Shown here in pieces: positions 18,065-28,346 of a stretch of 64,000 nt of DNA. The stretch lies in NCBI GenBank assembly GCA_023431055.1, contig JAEYXX010000019.1, positions 11,112 through 75,111 on the forward strand, written 5' to 3'. This DNA is from Pseudomonadota bacterium. GTDB lineage: Bacteria > Pseudomonadota > Gammaproteobacteria > Pseudomonadales > Pseudomonadaceae. The stretch's first letter is position 1, and every line of letters starts with the position of its first letter. Below the pieces are notes generated by a model that was given only the letters and a program-made list of their open reading frames with translations, ran no database searches and had not been told where the DNA came from. Both the position numbers and the translations under genes were made by a program.

Positions 18065-19354
18065 CTAGAGAATATTGGCGTAGTCGGCCTCGATGCGATC
18101 CAGACTCAGGTGGTTGAGGAAGTTGGAGAAGCACATCCAGGCCGACAGCGCGTTCATGTCCTGGAACTGCGGCGGCAGGTATTTGGGCGGAAGCACCAGG
18201 CCCTCGTCCACCAGCTTGCGCAGAGTGCGCATGTCTTCCAGGGTGGTCTTGCCGCAGAACAGCAGTGGAATCTGCTCCAGCTTGCCCTTGCGCACCGCCA
18301 GTTGGATGTAGTTGTAGATCAGGATGAAACCCTTCAGGTACGACAGGTCCTTGGTGAACGGCAGGCCGTTCGGCAAGGAGCCGCGGAACACCCGGCTGGC
18401 ATTGCTGTAGCCGCCTTCCAGGCCATAGCCCTGCTCGCGGAAGAACTCGAACACCTCGAGGAAATCCGCGCCCTCCTCGGCCATGTGGATGGCGCGGGTG
18501 CGGTTGGTCAGCTTGCGCAGGCGCGTCGGGTAGGAGGCGAAGGCAATCACTTCCATGAGGATCGCCAGCCCTTCCTGGGTCACGGTCGACGAGGGCGGGC
18601 CCTTGGCCAGGAAGGTGCAGATCGGCTGGTTGAGGCCGTTGAGCGTGGTGCCGACATGCACCAGGCCTTCATGCACTTCCAGCGCCTTGACGTCGCGCTC
18701 GTTGAAGCGCGCGTCACTGCGAATTTTGATGTAATCGGCACCAGCGGCCGCGTCGGCAAGGATGCCGTCGGACTCGAATACGCGAATGGTGTCGTCGCCG
18801 AACACCCCGGCCAGACGTTGCTGCAGGATGTTCACCGCATCACTGGCACCGAGGGTCTTGGCCTCGTCTTCCAGATCGCCACGCGCGGCGATGTTGTTGA
18901 GGTAGTCCGAAAGCATCAGGCCGAGATCGGCCAGGGTCGGGTCACCGGCGTGGAAGGCATCGGACGCCGCGCCATAGAGCTCCTGACTGATCAGGCCGAA
19001 ATCCTCGGTGCCGCGTGCCTCGAGCATGCGGATGACCATGCGGTATTCCTTGCACATGCGCCGCATGATCTGCCCGACCGGGTTGAACTGGCCGAGCTGG
19101 CGGGTGATGTCGCGCTCGATGTTCTGGAATTCCAGCTTCTTCGCCGCGGCATCGAAGGCCAGCGGCCGGCTCAGGTAATAGTCGCGGTCCACCGCCGGCG
19201 GCTGCTTGCCCTTGGCCTTGAGAAAGCCATCGCGGATGCCGTCGTCCCACTTCACCGCATCGAGCACGCGGATGGGGGTCTGCGCCTCGACGATACGGTC
19301 GCTTAGCGCGCGAATGCAGAGTTGATAGTCGTCCAGTTTTTGCTGGCTGTTCAT
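18065..19354 (-). CDS. QEGLA-motif (DUF1704) carboxypeptidase-like protein
   Basis: 429 residues. It carries [12 protein letters not shown], a zinc-type HExxxH-like motif, and later [15 protein letters not shown], the QEGLA signature that names the family (flavohemoglobin expression-modulating QEGLA motif protein, related to tyrosine/glutamate carboxypeptidases such as MATCAP). Peptidase activity is inferred from the motifs. No signal peptide is seen, so it is cytoplasmic. It starts 8 nt after the stop of the upstream lipoprotein gene, in the same operon. Confidence 0.88.
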   Translation of the reverse strand: MNSQQKLDDYQLCIRALSDRIVEAQTPIRVLDAVKWDDGIRDGFLKAKGKQPPAVDRDYYLSRPLAFDAAAKKLEFQNIERDITRQLGQFNPVGQIMRRMCKEYRMVIRMLEARGTEDFGLISQELYGAASDAFHAGDPTLADLGLMLSDYLNNIAARGDLEDEAKTLGASDAVNILQQRLAGVFGDDTIRVFESDGILADAAAGADYIKIRSDARFNERDVKALEVHEGLVHVGTTLNGLNQPICTFLAKGPPSSTVTQEGLAILMEVIAFASYPTRLRKLTNRTRAIHMAEEGADFLEVFEFFREQGYGLEGGYSNASRVFRGSLPNGLPFTKDLSYLKGFILIYNYIQLAVRKGKLEQIPLLFCGKTTLEDMRTLRKLVDEGLVLPPKYLPPQFQDMNALSAWMCFSNFLNHLSLDRIEADYANIL

Positions 19355-19362
19355 TGCAATTC

Positions 19363-19914
19363 CTATTCGGCCACTCGCTGGTAACGCGCGACTTCAACGA
19401 ACAGATCGGCGTTGGCCGGGTCGTCGAGGTAGGCGAACACCTTGTCCAGCGGGCTGGTGATCAGTGCACCATCAGCTTCGGGCATGGCCACGGTCTGCCC
19501 CTCCAGCAGGCCCTTGTTCATGTCCTGCAGGATGCGCTCGGTGTCGAGGTTGTACACCACCAGCTCGTTGTCACGGGTCAATTCGAAGCCGGCGATGGCG
19601 AAGTTGGCGCCCAGGCTCTTCGGCAGACCGGCCGAGAGATACCAGCGGCGGCCATGGTGGGCGACGGTAAAGCCGAACTCTTCGAGACTGCTCGCATTAT
19701 CCGGGCTGCCTTCGTAGATACGCGCTTCATAGAGGTTGGAGCCGGCTCGGGTGATCTCCAGATAGAGCTGATCGCCCCACTCGTCCTGCCGGGTCCACTC
19801 GCCCAGCAGCGGAATGGGCGCGGCCTCGTTGGCCGGGATCGGATCCTTGAAGGTGACCAGGCAACCACTCAATAGCAGGAAGGACAGGCCGACCAGTACG
19901 CGCCAGGCTTTCAT
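19363..19914 (-). CDS. Conserved lipoprotein
   Basis: 183 residues. The signal MKAWRVLVGLSFLLLSGC ends in lipobox LSGC with Cys at 18. The mature part has TFKDPIPANEAAPIPLLGEW and alternating hydrophobic strands, resembling a small beta-rich envelope protein. It does not match a family with known function. It is cotranscribed with the QEGLA-motif gene and lies downstream of a TetR gene that faces the same way. Confidence 0.82.
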   Translation of the reverse strand: MKAWRVLVGLSFLLLSGCLVTFKDPIPANEAAPIPLLGEWTRQDEWGDQLYLEITRAGSNLYEARIYEGSPDNASSLEEFGFTVAHHGRRWYLSAGLPKSLGANFAIAGFELTRDNELVVYNLDTERILQDMNKGLLEGQTVAMPEADGALITSPLDKVFAYLDDPANADLFVEVARYQRVAE

Positions 19915-19956
19915 TACGCTCTCCTTGTGCAGGCCGTTCGATCCGATGATCGACGC

Positions 19957-20670
19957 TTACAGCCCCAGAACCAGATTCATGTAACGCTTAAGGATGGCCA
20001 GCATTCCCTGGCTGTCCAGATGATCCACGCCGTCCAGCAGGCCCTGATACTCCATCCGCACGATGGTGGCCGTCAACAGCACGGCATCCTGCTCGGGCTG
20101 GCGTGAGCCGAGCACCTCGAAGAAGTGCGTCACACCCTGCTGCAGAATCTGCCGATGAGCCCGCACCAGCTCACGCAGACGCGGATTGAGCAGCGCCTCC
20201 TGCTGGAACGCCTGTTCGGCGATCAGATGATCGCGGCGCTCGCGCAACTGGCGCTGCACATACTGCACCGCCAACTCGGCGATCTCCTCGGCCAGTTGCC
20301 GGCGTGCCTGCTCGCTGCCATCCAGGCGCCCGACCATCTCCTCCAGCGCCCCCTGGGTGCTGGCCCAGAACGCCGCCATCTGCGCGGCGCTACGCTCGAC
20401 GAACTGGGCGAAGGTATCGGTGATCAGGTCATCGATATCCTTGAAGTAGTAGGTCGTGGCCGACAGCGGCACCTGCGCCTCGGCGGCTACCGCACGATGG
20501 CGCACGGCGCGCACGCCCTCACGCACGACGATGCGCATGGCGGCATCGAGAATCGCCTGACGGCGCTGCTCGCTGCCCTGACGACTGGCCTTGCGGCCCT
20601 GGTACTGAACGCTTTCGGCAACGGCATTGGCGGCATGGGAGGCTTTCGGGGACGCAGGTACGGAGCTCAC
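19957..20670 (-). CDS. TetR-family transcriptional regulator
   Basis: 237 residues from the GTG at 20670, chosen because GAGGAA lies 9 nt upstream. The N-terminal 30 residues are a Pro/Ala/Ser-rich tail, then the helix-turn-helix: RRQAILDAAMRIVVREGVRA followed by RAVAAEAQVPLSATTYYF with YFKDIDDLI. The C-terminal part is helical with many Gln and Arg. The same position next to lysS holds a TetR gene in P. aeruginosa. Targets are unknown; the two lipoprotein/QEGLA genes downstream are candidates by proximity. Confidence 0.87.
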   Translation of the reverse strand: MSSVPASPKASHAANAVAESVQYQGRKASRQGSEQRRQAILDAAMRIVVREGVRAVRHRAVAAEAQVPLSATTYYFKDIDDLITDTFAQFVERSAAQMAAFWASTQGALEEMVGRLDGSEQARRQLAEEIAELAVQYVQRQLRERRDHLIAEQAFQQEALLNPRLRELVRAHRQILQQGVTHFFEVLGSRQPEQDAVLLTATIVRMEYQGLLDGVDHLDSQGMLAILKRYMNLVLGL

Positions 20671-20801
20671 GGTGGATCGTTCCTCTACGCTCTGGTTGTG
20701 GCAAGGAGAGTAATGGGTTGGACAGGCAACCAAAAGGCTCCGTTTCGCTTGCCAGCCCGCCACCCGCAAAAATCACCCCGAATGCGGGAGTCACAGACAG
20801 C

Positions 20802-20825
20802 AAAAAGCCGCCCGAGGGCGGCTTT
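20802..20825 (-). terminator. lysS rho-independent terminator
   Basis: On the minus strand AAAGCCGCC, loop CTCG, GGCGGCTTTTT: a 9-bp stem including A-T pairs, followed by T's, 12 nt after the lysS stop. Confidence 0.88.
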
Positions 20826-20836
20826 CCGTATTGCCG

Positions 20837-22339
20837 TCAGGCCTGCGGACGCATATGCGGGAACAGGATGACGTCGCGGATCGACGGCGAGTTGGTCAGC
20901 AGCATAACCAGGCGGTCGATGCCGATGCCTTCACCGGCGGTGGGCGGCATGCCGTACTCCAGTGCGCGGACGAAGTCGGCATCGTAGTGCATGGCCTCGT
21001 CGTCACCGGCGTCCTTCTCGGCCACCTGGGCGAGGAAGCGCTCGGCCTGATCCTCGGCATCATTGAGCTCGGAGTAGGCGTTGGCGATCTCGCGGCCACC
21101 GATGAACAGCTCGAAGCGGTCGGTGACGTTGGGGTTCTGGTCGTTGCGACGGGCCAGCGGCGAGACCTCGAACGGATACTCGGTGATGAAGTGCGGCTGC
21201 TCCAGCTTGCTCTCCACCAGTTCCTCGAAAATCATCACCTGCAGCTTGCCCAGACCTTCGTGGCCGAGCACCTTGGCGCCGGCCTTCTTGGCGATGGCAC
21301 GGGCCTTGTCGACGTCGTTGAGATCAGCCTCGGTGATATCCGGGTTGTACTTGAGGATCGAGTCGTACACCGACAGACGCACGAACGGCTCGCCGAAGTG
21401 GAACACCTTGTCGCCATAGGGCACATCGGTGCTGCCCAGCACGGCCAGGGCCAGTTCGCGGAACAGCTCCTCGGTCAGGTCCATGTTGTCGCGGTAGTCG
21501 GCGTAGGCCTGGTAGAACTCGAGCATGGTGAACTCGGGGTTGTGCCGGGTCGAAACGCCTTCGTTACGGAAGTTGCGGTTGATCTCGAACACCTTCTCGA
21601 AACCACCGACCACCAGGCGCTTGAGGTACAGCTCCGGGGCGATGCGCAGGAACATGGCCATGTCCAGGGCGTTGTGGTGCGTCTCGAACGGCTTGGCCGC
21701 AGCACCACCAGGGATGGTCTGCAGCATCGGGGTTTCCACTTCGAGGAAGCCGCGCTCGTTGAGGAAACGACGGATGTGCGCGATCACCTGCGAGCGCACG
21801 CGGAAGGTGTGGCGTACTTCTTCGTTGACGATCAGGTCGACATAACGCTGGCGGTAGCGCTGCTCGGTGTCGGTCAGACCGTGGTGCTTGTCCGGCAGCG
21901 GGCGCAGCGACTTGGTCAGCAGACGCACGTTCTGCATGTCGACGTAAAGGTCGCCCTTGCCGGAACGCGCCAGGGTACCTTCGGCAGCGATGATGTCGCC
22001 CAGGTCGAAATGCTTGACCGCTTCCAGTTGCTCGGCCGGCAGAGTCTTGCGATTGACATAGACCTGCAGACGCCCGGAAGTGTCCTGCAGCACCATGAAG
22101 GCGCCACGGTTGAGCATGATGCGACCGGCCACCTTGACCGGGATGGCAGCGGCCTCCAGCTCTTCCTTGCTCTTGCCCTCGTACTGTTTCTGCAGGTCGG
22201 CGCACAGGCTGTCACGGCGGAAATCGTTGGGGAAGGCAATGCCCTGCTCACGGACGGCAGCAAGCTTTTCCTTGCGCTGGGCAATCAGCTTGTTTTCTTC
22301 CTGTTGCAGTTCGTTGTGGTCGAGTTGTTGGTCGCTCAT
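20837..22339 (-). CDS. lysS: Lysyl-tRNA synthetase (class II)
   Basis: Charges tRNA-Lys in the cytoplasm. 500 residues, the usual size. The N-terminal OB-fold anticodon-binding domain (about 60-160, [15 protein letters not shown]) precedes the class II core: motif 1 [15 protein letters not shown], motif 2 [20 protein letters not shown], and motif 3 [20 protein letters not shown] near the C-terminus. It follows prfB by 80 nt on the same strand, the conserved prfB-lysS pair of gammaproteobacteria. Confidence 0.98.
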   Translation of the reverse strand: MSDQQLDHNELQQEENKLIAQRKEKLAAVREQGIAFPNDFRRDSLCADLQKQYEGKSKEELEAAAIPVKVAGRIMLNRGAFMVLQDTSGRLQVYVNRKTLPAEQLEAVKHFDLGDIIAAEGTLARSGKGDLYVDMQNVRLLTKSLRPLPDKHHGLTDTEQRYRQRYVDLIVNEEVRHTFRVRSQVIAHIRRFLNERGFLEVETPMLQTIPGGAAAKPFETHHNALDMAMFLRIAPELYLKRLVVGGFEKVFEINRNFRNEGVSTRHNPEFTMLEFYQAYADYRDNMDLTEELFRELALAVLGSTDVPYGDKVFHFGEPFVRLSVYDSILKYNPDITEADLNDVDKARAIAKKAGAKVLGHEGLGKLQVMIFEELVESKLEQPHFITEYPFEVSPLARRNDQNPNVTDRFELFIGGREIANAYSELNDAEDQAERFLAQVAEKDAGDDEAMHYDADFVRALEYGMPPTAGEGIGIDRLVMLLTNSPSIRDVILFPHMRPQA

Positions 22340-22419
22340 GGTCGCTTTATCTGCCTGGCGTGTCGTACAAAATTTGAGCAGGCGCCGACTGGCCGACGCC
22401 CACGGATGGGTTACTGGGC

Positions 22420-23515
22420 TTACAGGCCCTGCTTGAGGCTGGCCTCGAGATAGCCGTCGAGGTCGCCATCGAGCACCTTCTGGCAGTCGCTGCGCTCGAC
22501 GCCGGTACGCAGGTCCTTGATGCGCGAGTCATCGAGCACGTAGGAACGGATCTGATGGCCCCAGCCGATATCCGACTTGCTGTCTTCCAGCGCCTGCGAG
22601 GCGGCGTTGCGCTTCTGCATCTCCAGCTCGTACAACTTGGCCCGCAGCATTTTCATGGCGGTGTCCTTGTTGGCGTGCTGGGAACGTTCGTTCTGGCAGG
22701 CCACCACGGTGTTGGTCGGCACGTGGGTGATACGCACCGCCGAATCGGTGGTGTTGACGTGCTGACCACCGGCGCCGGAGGAGCGGTAGGTGTCGATGCG
22801 CAGATCGGCCGGGTTGATCTCGATCTCCACCTTGTCGTCGATCTCGGGGGACACGAACACCGCCGAGAACGAGGTGTGACGACGCGCGCCGGAGTCGAAC
22901 GGGCTCTTGCGCACCAGGCGGTGCACGCCGCTCTCGGTGCGCAGCCAGCCGAAGGCGTACTCGCCCTTGATGTGCACGGTGGCGCCCTTGATGCCGGCGA
23001 CCTCCCCCTCGGACAGCTCGACGATCTCGGCAGTGAAGCCGCGCTTGTCGGCCCAGCGCAGGTACATGCGCAGCAGGATGTTGGCCCAGTCCTGGGCCTC
23101 GGTACCGCCGGAGCCGGCCTGGATGTCCAGGTAGCAGTTGTTGGCATCCATCTCGCCGCTGAACATGCGGCGGAATTCCAGTTTCTCGAGAATTTCGCGC
23201 AGGCGCTCGACTTCGGCGACGATGTCCTTCACCGCGCCTTCGTCGTTCTCTTCGGCGGCCATTTCCAGCAGGTCGCGGGAGTCACTCAGGCTGCCGGTGA
23301 GGTCATCGATGGTTTCGACGATCTGCGCCAGCATGGCGCGCTCACGGCCCAGCGCTTGCGCGTACTCGGGCTTGTTCCAGACGCTGGCGTCCTCCAGCTC
23401 GCGGTTTACTTCGATCAGGCGATCATGCTTGTGATCGTAGTCAAAGATACCCCCGAATTGACTGGGTGCGTTCGGACAGGTCCTTGATGCTGTTGAGGAT
23501 CGGATTGATTTCCAT
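22420..23515 (-). CDS. prfB: Peptide chain release factor RF2, with programmed +1 frameshift
   Basis: Recognises UGA and UAA and releases the nascent protein. The reading frame starts at ATG 23515 ([19 protein letters not shown]), runs 24 codons to RGYL, meets UGA at 23443-23441, and continues in the +1 frame from GAC (DYDHKHDRL) to 22420. The total is 364 residues, the normal RF2 length. The SPF stop-codon-reading tripeptide ([13 protein letters not shown]) and the catalytic GGQ ([16 protein letters not shown]) are both present. The frameshift lets RF2 level control its own synthesis. The gene should be annotated as a join, not as a pseudogene. Confidence 0.96.
23441..23456 (-). promoter_or_regulatory. 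prfB programmed frameshift site
   Basis: Minus strand reads TCGGGGGTATCTTTGA: a Shine-Dalgarno-like GGGGG stretch 3 nt before the slippery CUU, then UGA and C. This is the conserved RF2 arrangement in which the ribosome moves +1 when RF2 is scarce. Confidence 0.93.
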
Positions 23516-23694
23516 AGTGGGCAGCACTCTCGGGCAAAAGACGCGAAACGGCTCGATCCGGCTCGCCCGGGCGGCTGATGCGCTGCCCTGGCCGAGCACG
23601 GCAAGAGCCGTGACCGCAAAGTTTCTGAAAAGCCGGCGAGTATACCCGACTCGAAGCCCCCTGGCAGCCCGCCGGGATGACCGGCGGGGCGCGC

Positions 23695-24630
23695 TCAGAA
23701 CTTCAGGCTCAGGCGTGCCGCCAGGGCGTTGTCGCGCGCGTCTTCGGCGTAGTGGCCCGCATAGGTCAGGCCCAGGTAGAGATGGCGGTTGAATTCATGA
23801 TCCAGGCTCAGGTCGAGGCGCAGGCTGCTGCGCTCGAACTCACGACTTGGCATCTGCTGGATTGCGCCCTGGCCGTCGACCGCCTCGTCACGCAAACGGT
23901 CGCTGCCCAGGTTCTGCCGCAGCGCCAGACTGGCACGCCCAACCCACTTGCGCTGTTGCCAGTACCAGGGTGCGGCCAGGCGCCAGCCAAGTGTCAGGTA
24001 ACCGCCCTGCTCATGCGCTGCCGCCAGGCGCAGTCCGTCGAAACGCCGGGCGTCGGCATCCAGATGCACGAGCGCCAGGCCGGCAAATGGCTCCAAGGTG
24101 AAATCGCGATAGTCCATGGCGTAGCTGCTTTCGCCAAACAGCTGCCAACTGCGCGCGTTATCGCGCCGTTCCAGCTCATGCCAGCCGTGCAGCAACCCGA
24201 GCCGAAAACCCAACTGGTTGTATACCCGAGTCGCGGCATAGACCCCGAGGTAACGACTATCGGTGCGGCCATGACCCTGATCATGATCCAGCCGGGCGCG
24301 CGCCACTCCACCCAGCACACCGCCGATCCACTGCCCGCCCAGCGCACGATCCATGCCCATCAGCAGCCCCTCGCCACGGCGCTCGAGGCCGCCATCGTCC
24401 CAACTGCCCTGGATGCCGTAGGCGCGCGACCATAGCGGCCACTCGCCAGCCTCAGGCGCCGCCTCGCGAAAGGCGAAGCGCACCTGCTGCAGACGATCCA
24501 GGGCCGCCTCACGCGGCAAGCGGCTGTCTTCCAGAAGCAAGGCGCGCTGGCCCAACGCCAAATCGCCGGCGACGACGCCCGTGGCGACCTGAAGCAAGAC
24601 CAACCCGATCAGCGTTAAACGCAGCGCCAT
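23695..24630 (-). CDS. Autotransporter beta-barrel domain protein without a passenger
   Basis: 311 residues. A signal peptide (MALRLTLIGLVLLQVATGVVAG) is followed almost at once by a C-terminal-type autotransporter barrel: WSRAYGIQGSWDD, GEGLLMGMDRALGG, LGVYAATRVYNQLGFRLG, YRDFTLEPFAGLALVHLD, ending in the barrel signature with terminal Phe (AARLSLKF). Only about 50 residues precede the barrel, far too few for a usual passenger. It may be an outer-membrane barrel in its own right or what remains of a larger autotransporter. It is not part of the usual prfB-lysS neighbourhood. Confidence 0.8.
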   Translation of the reverse strand: MALRLTLIGLVLLQVATGVVAGDLALGQRALLLEDSRLPREAALDRLQQVRFAFREAAPEAGEWPLWSRAYGIQGSWDDGGLERRGEGLLMGMDRALGGQWIGGVLGGVARARLDHDQGHGRTDSRYLGVYAATRVYNQLGFRLGLLHGWHELERRDNARSWQLFGESSYAMDYRDFTLEPFAGLALVHLDADARRFDGLRLAAAHEQGGYLTLGWRLAAPWYWQQRKWVGRASLALRQNLGSDRLRDEAVDGQGAIQQMPSREFERSSLRLDLSLDHEFNRHLYLGLTYAGHYAEDARDNALAARLSLKF

Positions 24631-24709
24631 GTTCGCCTCCAGTCATCGATGCCCAATGCTACCAGCGCACACCTGTCGCCTCGCCAGCCTGGGCTGCTCG
24701 GTGCGACGG

Positions 24710-26371
24710 TCATGCGCTCACCGCGCAACCCGGCTCGCGCTGCGGCCCCCTGCTTATCGCCGCGCGCGCATCGGCGGCGATCATCTGCGCGGCCTTTTCC
24801 GCGATCATCAGTACCGGCGAGCAGGTATTGCCGGAGGTGATGGTCGGCATGATCGAGGCGTCGACCACCCGCAGCCCGGCGATGCCATGCACCCTAAGGC
24901 GCGCGTCGACCACAGCCTCACGGCCCTGGCCCATGGCACAGGTACCCACCGGATGGAAGATGGTGGTGCCAATCTCGCCCGCCGCGCGCTGCAGGTCTTC
25001 TTCACTGCGATAGTCCGGGCCAGGCTTGTATTCCTGCGGTTGGTAACGGGCCAGTGCCGGCGCGGCAACGATGCGCCGGGTCAGGCGAATGGCATCGGCG
25101 GCCACGCGCAGATCACGCTCGTCGCTCAGGTAGTTGGGGCGAATCAGCGGCGCCGCACCGGCATCAGCCGAGGCGATTGCCACGCTGCCACGGCTATGGG
25201 GGCGCAGGTGGCATACCGAAGCGGTAAAGGCCGGGAAGTCATGCAAGGGCTCACCAAAGCGCTCCAGTGACAGCGGCTGTACGTGATATTGCAGGTTGGC
25301 GCGCGCCTGCTCAGGATCGGATTTGGCGAAAGCGCCCAACTGGCTTGGCGCCATCGACAGCGGCCCGCTGCGCTTGAGCAGGTATTCCAGGGCCATGCCC
25401 AGCTTGCCCCAGGACGTAGCGGCAATGCGGTTGAGCGTCTTCACACCACTGATGCGGTAGATCAGGCGCAGCTGCAGGTGATCCTGCAGATTCTCGCCAA
25501 CACCGGGCAACTCGTGCCTGACACCGATCCCCAGTTTCTCCAGCAGCGGCCGCGGGCCGATGCCGGAGCGCTGCAGCAAGGCCGGCGAGCCGATGGCTCC
25601 GGCGCAAAGCAGGATCTCGCGGCGCGCCGCAATGCGCAGCGCCTGCCCTTGCCAACGCAGATGCAGTGCACGGACACGACCGTCAGCCAGCTCCAGCCGT
25701 TCGGCCTCGGCGCCGGTCAGCACCTGCAGATTGGGGCGCTGGCGGATATCACGCAGAAAGGCCTTGGAGGCATTCCAGCGCACACCGCGCTTCTGGTTGA
25801 CCTGAAAGTAGCTGCAGCCTTCGTTGTCACCGCCATTGAAGTCATCGATGCTGGCGATACCGCTCTGCGCCGCCGCCTCACGGAAGGCTTCGAGAATCTC
25901 CCAGGACAAACGCTGGCGCTCGACCCGCCACTCGCCGTCGCCACCGTGCCATTGGCTCGCGCCGGCAAAGTGATGCTCCGAGCGCTTGAACAGCGGCAGC
26001 ACATCGCGCCAGGCCCAGCCGGCATTGCCCGCCGCTGCCCAGCTGTCGTAGTCGGCAGCCTGACCGCGCATGTAGATCATGCCGTTGATCGAGGAACTGC
26101 CGCCGAGCACGCGACCACGCGGATACTTGAGGCTGCGCCCATGCAGGCCGGGGTCGGCCTCGGTGCTGTAGCACCAGTCGGTACGCGGGTTACCGATGCA
26201 GTACAGGTAGCCGACCGGAATGTGGATCCAGGGGTAGTTGTCGCGCCCGCCCGCCTCGACCAGCAACACGCTGACGCCAGGATCGGCAGACAGCCGGTTG
26301 GCCAGCAGGCAGCCGGCCGGGCCGGCACCGACGATCAGGTAGTCATAGGCATCCAGGGGCGCTTGCGACAT
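24710..26371 (-). CDS. GMC-family FAD-dependent oxidoreductase (choline/alcohol dehydrogenase-like)
   Basis: 553 residues from ATG 26371, which has GAGG 6 nt upstream; the ATG two codons earlier overlaps that site. The N-terminal Rossmann motif YLIVGAGPAGCLLANRLS binds FAD; YPRGRVLGGSSSINGMIYMR is GMC signature 1 and LLCAGAIGSPALLQRSGIG signature 2; FHPVGTCAMG and the C-terminal DASIMPTITSGNT complete the active-site region with its His. Such enzymes oxidise primary alcohols, including choline and alkanols. No betaine genes adjoin, so the substrate is open. It diverges from the SulP gene across about 180 bp. Confidence 0.92.
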   Translation of the reverse strand: MSQAPLDAYDYLIVGAGPAGCLLANRLSADPGVSVLLVEAGGRDNYPWIHIPVGYLYCIGNPRTDWCYSTEADPGLHGRSLKYPRGRVLGGSSSINGMIYMRGQAADYDSWAAAGNAGWAWRDVLPLFKRSEHHFAGASQWHGGDGEWRVERQRLSWEILEAFREAAAQSGIASIDDFNGGDNEGCSYFQVNQKRGVRWNASKAFLRDIRQRPNLQVLTGAEAERLELADGRVRALHLRWQGQALRIAARREILLCAGAIGSPALLQRSGIGPRPLLEKLGIGVRHELPGVGENLQDHLQLRLIYRISGVKTLNRIAATSWGKLGMALEYLLKRSGPLSMAPSQLGAFAKSDPEQARANLQYHVQPLSLERFGEPLHDFPAFTASVCHLRPHSRGSVAIASADAGAAPLIRPNYLSDERDLRVAADAIRLTRRIVAAPALARYQPQEYKPGPDYRSEEDLQRAAGEIGTTIFHPVGTCAMGQGREAVVDARLRVHGIAGLRVVDASIMPTITSGNTCSPVLMIAEKAAQMIAADARAAISRGPQREPGCAVSA

Positions 26372-26550
26372 GGGCATCCTCGCGTGTCGTTCTTGTCGTT
26401 GGCCTTCAGCCTAAAACAAGCCGGACACGAGGATGAATGATCTTTTGGTCTGAGGTAGCGGCTGAATGTGCGCCCATCGACTGGCAGCTATGGTGAAGCA
26501 CCCGCGCTCTGCGCTTTACTTGTAGGCATTCCTGCCCGAGCCCGTCCGTG

Positions 26551-28338
26551 ATGCCACCAGCGCCTGCACGCAAGCCACACACGCCGCTTCCTGCCATTTC
26601 GCAACAGCGCGGCTGGCTACGCTGGCTTCCGGGCCTGCAAATGCTCAGGGACTATCGCCTGGCCTGGCTGCCGAAAGACCTCGCCGCCGGGCTGGTGCTC
26701 ACCGCCATGCTGATCCCGGTGGGCATCGCCTACGCGGAAGCCTCGGGGGTACCGGGCATCTACGGCCTGTACGCGACCATGGTGCCGCTGCTGGCGTATG
26801 CCCTGTTCGGCCCCAGCCGGATTCTGGTGCTCGGCCCGGACTCGGCGCTGACTGCAGTGATTCTCGCCGTGGTGCTGCCCCTGTCAGGCGGCGAGCCGAT
26901 GCGCGCGGTGATCCTGGCCAGCATGATGGCGGTGGTGGCCGGGCTCACCTGCATCATCGCGGGCCTGCTGCGTCTGGGCTTCATCACCGAATTGCTGTCC
27001 AAACCGATACGCTACGGCTACATGAACGGCATCGCCCTGAGCGTGCTGATCAGCCAGACGCCCAAGCTGTTCGGCTTTTCCATCGACAGCCAGGGACCGG
27101 TGCAGGACATCTGGGCCATTGCCAATGCGCTGCTCGATGGCCTGGCCAACTGGCCCAGCTTCATCGTCGGTGGCGGCACCCTGGCGCTGATCCTGGCACT
27201 CAGGCGCTTGCGGCGACTGCCCGGCATCCTCATCGCGGTCACGCTCGCGACCCTGGCGGTGGACCTGCTGGACCTCAGCCAGCACGGCGTCGCGACACTG
27301 GGCGAGCTGCCGCAGGGCCTGCCGAGCTTCACCCTGCCCTGGCTCAGCGGCGTCGATCTGGCCAGCGTGGTGCTGGGCGGCGTGGCGGCGGCCCTGGTGG
27401 CCTTCGCCGACACCAGCGTGCTGTCGCGCACCTATTCCGCGCGCAGCGGGCGCTATGTCGACCCCAACCAGGAAATGGTCGGCCTGGGCGCAGCAAACCT
27501 CATCGGCGGCTTCTTCCAGGGCTTTCCCGTCAGCAGCAGCGCCTCACGCACACCGGTGGCGGAGGCCGCCGGGGCGCAGACGCAACTGACCGGCGTGGTC
27601 GGTGCCCTAGCAGTGGCCGGACTGCTGATCGCCGCCCCGAACCTGATGCAATACCTGCCGGCCAGCGCCCTGGCAGCCGTGGTAATCGCTGCGGTGATCG
27701 GCCTGTTCGAGATTACCGACCTCAAGCGCATCTTCCGTGTGCAGCAATGGGAGTTCTGGCTGTCGATGGCCTGTTTCGCCGGCGTGGCCACCTTCGGCGC
27801 CATCCCCGGCATCGGTATCGCCGTGCTGCTGGCAGTGATCGAATTTCTCTGGGACGGCTGGCGCCCCTACTACGCGGTGCTTGGCCAGGTCGACGGCATT
27901 CGCGGCTTCCACGATATAGAACGTCACCCCGAGGCCCGCCTGGTGCCCGGCCTGGTGCTGTTTCGCTGGGACGCACCGCTGTTCTTCGCCAATGCCGAAC
28001 AGTTTCAGCAGTGCGTGCTCAAGGCCATCGCCCAGTCACCGACGCCGGTGCGCCGCCTAGTGGTGACGGCCGAACCGGTGACCAGCATCGACGTGACCTC
28101 CGCCGACATGCTCGCCGAGCTGGAGCAGATGCTGGCCGATGCCGGCATCGAGCTGCATTTCGCCGAGGTCAAGGGCCCGGTCAAGGACAAGTTGCGCCGC
28201 TTCGGCTTGCTGCGCGAGCACGGCGAGCAACGCATCCAGCCCACGGTGGGTGCCGCCGTCGATGCCTATCTGGCCGACCACGGCATCGACTGGTCCGGCG
28301 AGACGCCAGCGCAAGGCCGGAGCTGGCACGCCGACTGA
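26551..28338 (+). CDS. SulP-family anion transporter with STAS domain
   Basis: 595 residues from ATG 26551 (a GTG immediately before is the alternative). Membrane domain: AAGLVLTAMLIPVGIAYAEA is the SulP N-terminal signature, then GLYATMVPLLAYALFGPSR and about 10-12 helices to residue 440, including FPVSSSASRTPVAEAAGAQT. The C-terminal STAS domain is at about 460-570 (LVLFRWDAPLFFANAEQF, VTSIDVTSADMLAEL). The family carries sulfate, bicarbonate or other anions with Na+ or H+; the substrate is not predictable here. It converges tail to tail with the TerB gene with only 8 nt between stops. Confidence 0.93.
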   Translation: MPPAPARKPHTPLPAISQQRGWLRWLPGLQMLRDYRLAWLPKDLAAGLVLTAMLIPVGIAYAEASGVPGIYGLYATMVPLLAYALFGPSRILVLGPDSALTAVILAVVLPLSGGEPMRAVILASMMAVVAGLTCIIAGLLRLGFITELLSKPIRYGYMNGIALSVLISQTPKLFGFSIDSQGPVQDIWAIANALLDGLANWPSFIVGGGTLALILALRRLRRLPGILIAVTLATLAVDLLDLSQHGVATLGELPQGLPSFTLPWLSGVDLASVVLGGVAAALVAFADTSVLSRTYSARSGRYVDPNQEMVGLGAANLIGGFFQGFPVSSSASRTPVAEAAGAQTQLTGVVGALAVAGLLIAAPNLMQYLPASALAAVVIAAVIGLFEITDLKRIFRVQQWEFWLSMACFAGVATFGAIPGIGIAVLLAVIEFLWDGWRPYYAVLGQVDGIRGFHDIERHPEARLVPGLVLFRWDAPLFFANAEQFQQCVLKAIAQSPTPVRRLVVTAEPVTSIDVTSADMLAELEQMLADAGIELHFAEVKGPVKDKLRRFGLLREHGEQRIQPTVGAAVDAYLADHGIDWSGETPAQGRSWHAD

Positions 28339-28346
28339 GGACGGGC

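Noticed and set aside
20831..22453. A 540-codon plus-strand frame over lysS
   Set aside because: It is the antisense of an unambiguous lysyl-tRNA synthetase and has no ribosome-binding site or domain.
23441..23515. prfB as a broken gene or sequencing error
   Set aside because: The UGA lies exactly in the conserved RF2 frameshift context, and the joined protein has the normal 364 residues.
23668..23688. CCCGCCGG/CCGGCGGG hairpin as a terminator between the autotransporter gene and prfB
   Set aside because: The stem is good but no T-run follows on the minus strand, and it lies just before the autotransporter stop side, so its role is unclear.
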